Positions 63,596 through 64,000 of a DNA stretch of 64,000 nucleotides are shown here, one piece after another. The stretch is from contig CANTUR010000950.1 of NCBI GenBank assembly GCA_947683625.1, forward strand, positions 1-64,000. Direction: 5' to 3'. The DNA comes from Mallotus nudiflorus (taxonomy: Eukaryota; Streptophyta; Magnoliopsida; Malpighiales; Euphorbiaceae). Position numbers and translations under genes: made by a program. A model generated the notes under the pieces. It was not told the origin of the DNA, made no database searches, and saw nothing but the letters and a program-made list of their open reading frames with translations. Position 1 is the stretch's first letter; every line of letters begins with the position of its first letter.

Positions 63596-64000
63596 ATGGG
63601 CCTAAACATGGGTTTCTGGGCCCAAAGACAAATCGCTATAGATGGGCTTTATGGCCCGCACTATAGCCCTCTGAGTCAGCTTCGTTTTGATGTATTATGG
63701 GCCCGATGGGTCGATTGATGCCGCCACGAACGTCCATTTGAAGCCCAAGTGCCCGAGCCCACTCTATCAAATCCATGGGCCTAAACATGGGTTTCTGGGC
63801 CCAAAGACAAATCGCTATAGATGGGCTTTATGGTCCGCACAATAGCCCTCTGAGTCATCTTCGATTTGATATATTGTGGGCCCCGTGGGTCGACCCATGC
63901 CGCCACGAACGTCCATTTGAATCCCAAGTGGCCACGCCCACTATATCAAATCCATGGGCCGAAACATGGGTTTCTGGGCCCAAAGACAAATCGCTATAGA

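Larger units (their letters stand above)
1..64000 (+). repeat. 179-bp tandem satellite array filling the window
   Basis: Every stretch read shows the same monomer repeated head to tail on the + strand. Landmarks in order are ATGGGCCTAAACATGGG, GGGCCCAAAGACAAATCGC, TATAGATGGGCTTTATGG, CTCTGAGTCAGCTTCG, TTTGATATATTATGGGCCCC, GTGGGTCGACCCATGCCGCC and GAACGTCCATTTGAAGCCC. The start landmark steps by exactly 179 bp over long runs, for example 33389, 33568, 33747 and 33926. No inverted monomer, transposon or unique insert was seen. Known: satellites near 170-180 bp often form centromeric or heterochromatic arrays. Inferred: a eukaryotic nuclear centromere-like or pericentromeric array, most likely plant. 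The family is not recognised, and function cannot be read from sequence alone. Confidence 0.97.
59541..64000 (+). repeat. Right domain: near-consensus monomers
   Basis: Spacing is almost uniformly 179 bp and most monomers are close to consensus. A TTTTGATGTATTATGGGCCC monomer with GATGGGTCGATTGATG recurs at about 60099, 61352, 62247 and 63680, spaced 1253, 895 and 1433 bp (7, 5 and 8 monomers). GAATCCCAAGTGGCCACGCC monomers are also common (60518, 61048, 63384, 63920). No gene was seen. The array continues past the window end. Confidence 0.8.

Noticed and set aside
60..63999. Open frames of 60-118 codons beginning MGLNMGFWAQRQIAIDG or MIYYGPRGSTHAATN, and their antisense counterparts
   Set aside because: They recur every monomer in several frames and on both strands, end at a phase-dependent TAA, and lengthen only when an indel or substitution removes a stop. 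No codon bias, start context or conserved protein family was seen.
1..64000. CRISPR array
   Set aside because: The repeated unit is 179 bp with no unique spacers. Variation is spread over the whole unit, and neighbouring units are alike throughout.
1..64000. Primate alpha satellite with CENP-B box
   Set aside because: Period is 179 and not 171 bp, and the monomer shows no similarity that I recognise. The only partial resemblance to a CENP-B box is TTCG in CTTCGATTTG, which lacks the rest of the motif.
1..64000. Ribosomal DNA spacer repeats
   Set aside because: No rRNA gene segment or spacer landmark appears anywhere in 64 kb, and the repeat runs uninterrupted to both window ends.
1..64000. 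Promoter reading of TGGGCC/GGCCCA and TATATTA motifs
   Set aside because: TGGGCC elements are known in plant promoters, but here they occur in every monomer with no gene downstream. They are better treated as satellite sequence.

Overview
The whole 64 kb window is one uninterrupted tandem satellite array. The monomer is 179 bp, so about 357 monomers fit, all in the same (+) orientation. I see no protein-coding gene, rRNA, tRNA, transposable element, CRISPR array or unique-sequence island. The monomer at 63417-63595 matches the consensus I read by eye and is about 52-53% GC by hand count. Open reading frames of 60-118 codons occur throughout, but they are a by-product of the repeat: 179 is not a multiple of 3, and each frame hits the same TAA one monomer later. 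A nucleosome-length, CpG-bearing satellite in a megabase-style array suggests nuclear DNA of a eukaryote, from a centromeric, pericentromeric or similar heterochromatic block. Frequent GGGCC/TGGGCC motifs and a length near 180 bp make a flowering plant my best guess, but I do not recognise the satellite family and cannot name a species.

Layout. 1-7216: the most degenerate part, with many single-base indels and a diverged ~1.24 kb (7-monomer) higher-order repeat (HOR) marked by a 12-bp-deleted monomer. 7217-8361: a perfect tandem duplication of 537 bp (three monomers). 8362-17600: mixed monomers with recurring three-monomer 'A-B-C' modules and a 47-bp partial-monomer insertion. 17601-21274: a 1837-bp unit (10 monomers + 47 bp) in two tandem copies. 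19298-30706: a 3803-bp unit in three nearly identical tandem copies, which contains the 1837-bp duplication junction. 30707-41400: less ordered monomers with small local duplications. 41400-49680: a domain marked by repeated GATTTGTTTT-type monomers spaced at multiples of 179 bp. 49680: an abrupt junction made by a 35-bp deletion. 49685-54620: a ~2.0-2.2 kb HOR. 55980-59540: a single-copy relative of the 17-22.6 kb region, lacking both large duplications. 59541-64000: monomers close to consensus.

Nothing here works as a gene system. What can be read is a layered amplification history: point decay at all eight CpG sites of the monomer, small indels that became heritable tags (47-bp insertion, 12-bp deletion, 35-bp deletion), spread of tagged modules across tens of kb, then stepwise segmental duplication (537, 1837, 3803 bp). 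The order 1837 before 3803 can be deduced from the sequence. All coordinates of repeat units are by eye; unit boundaries in a satellite have arbitrary phase.
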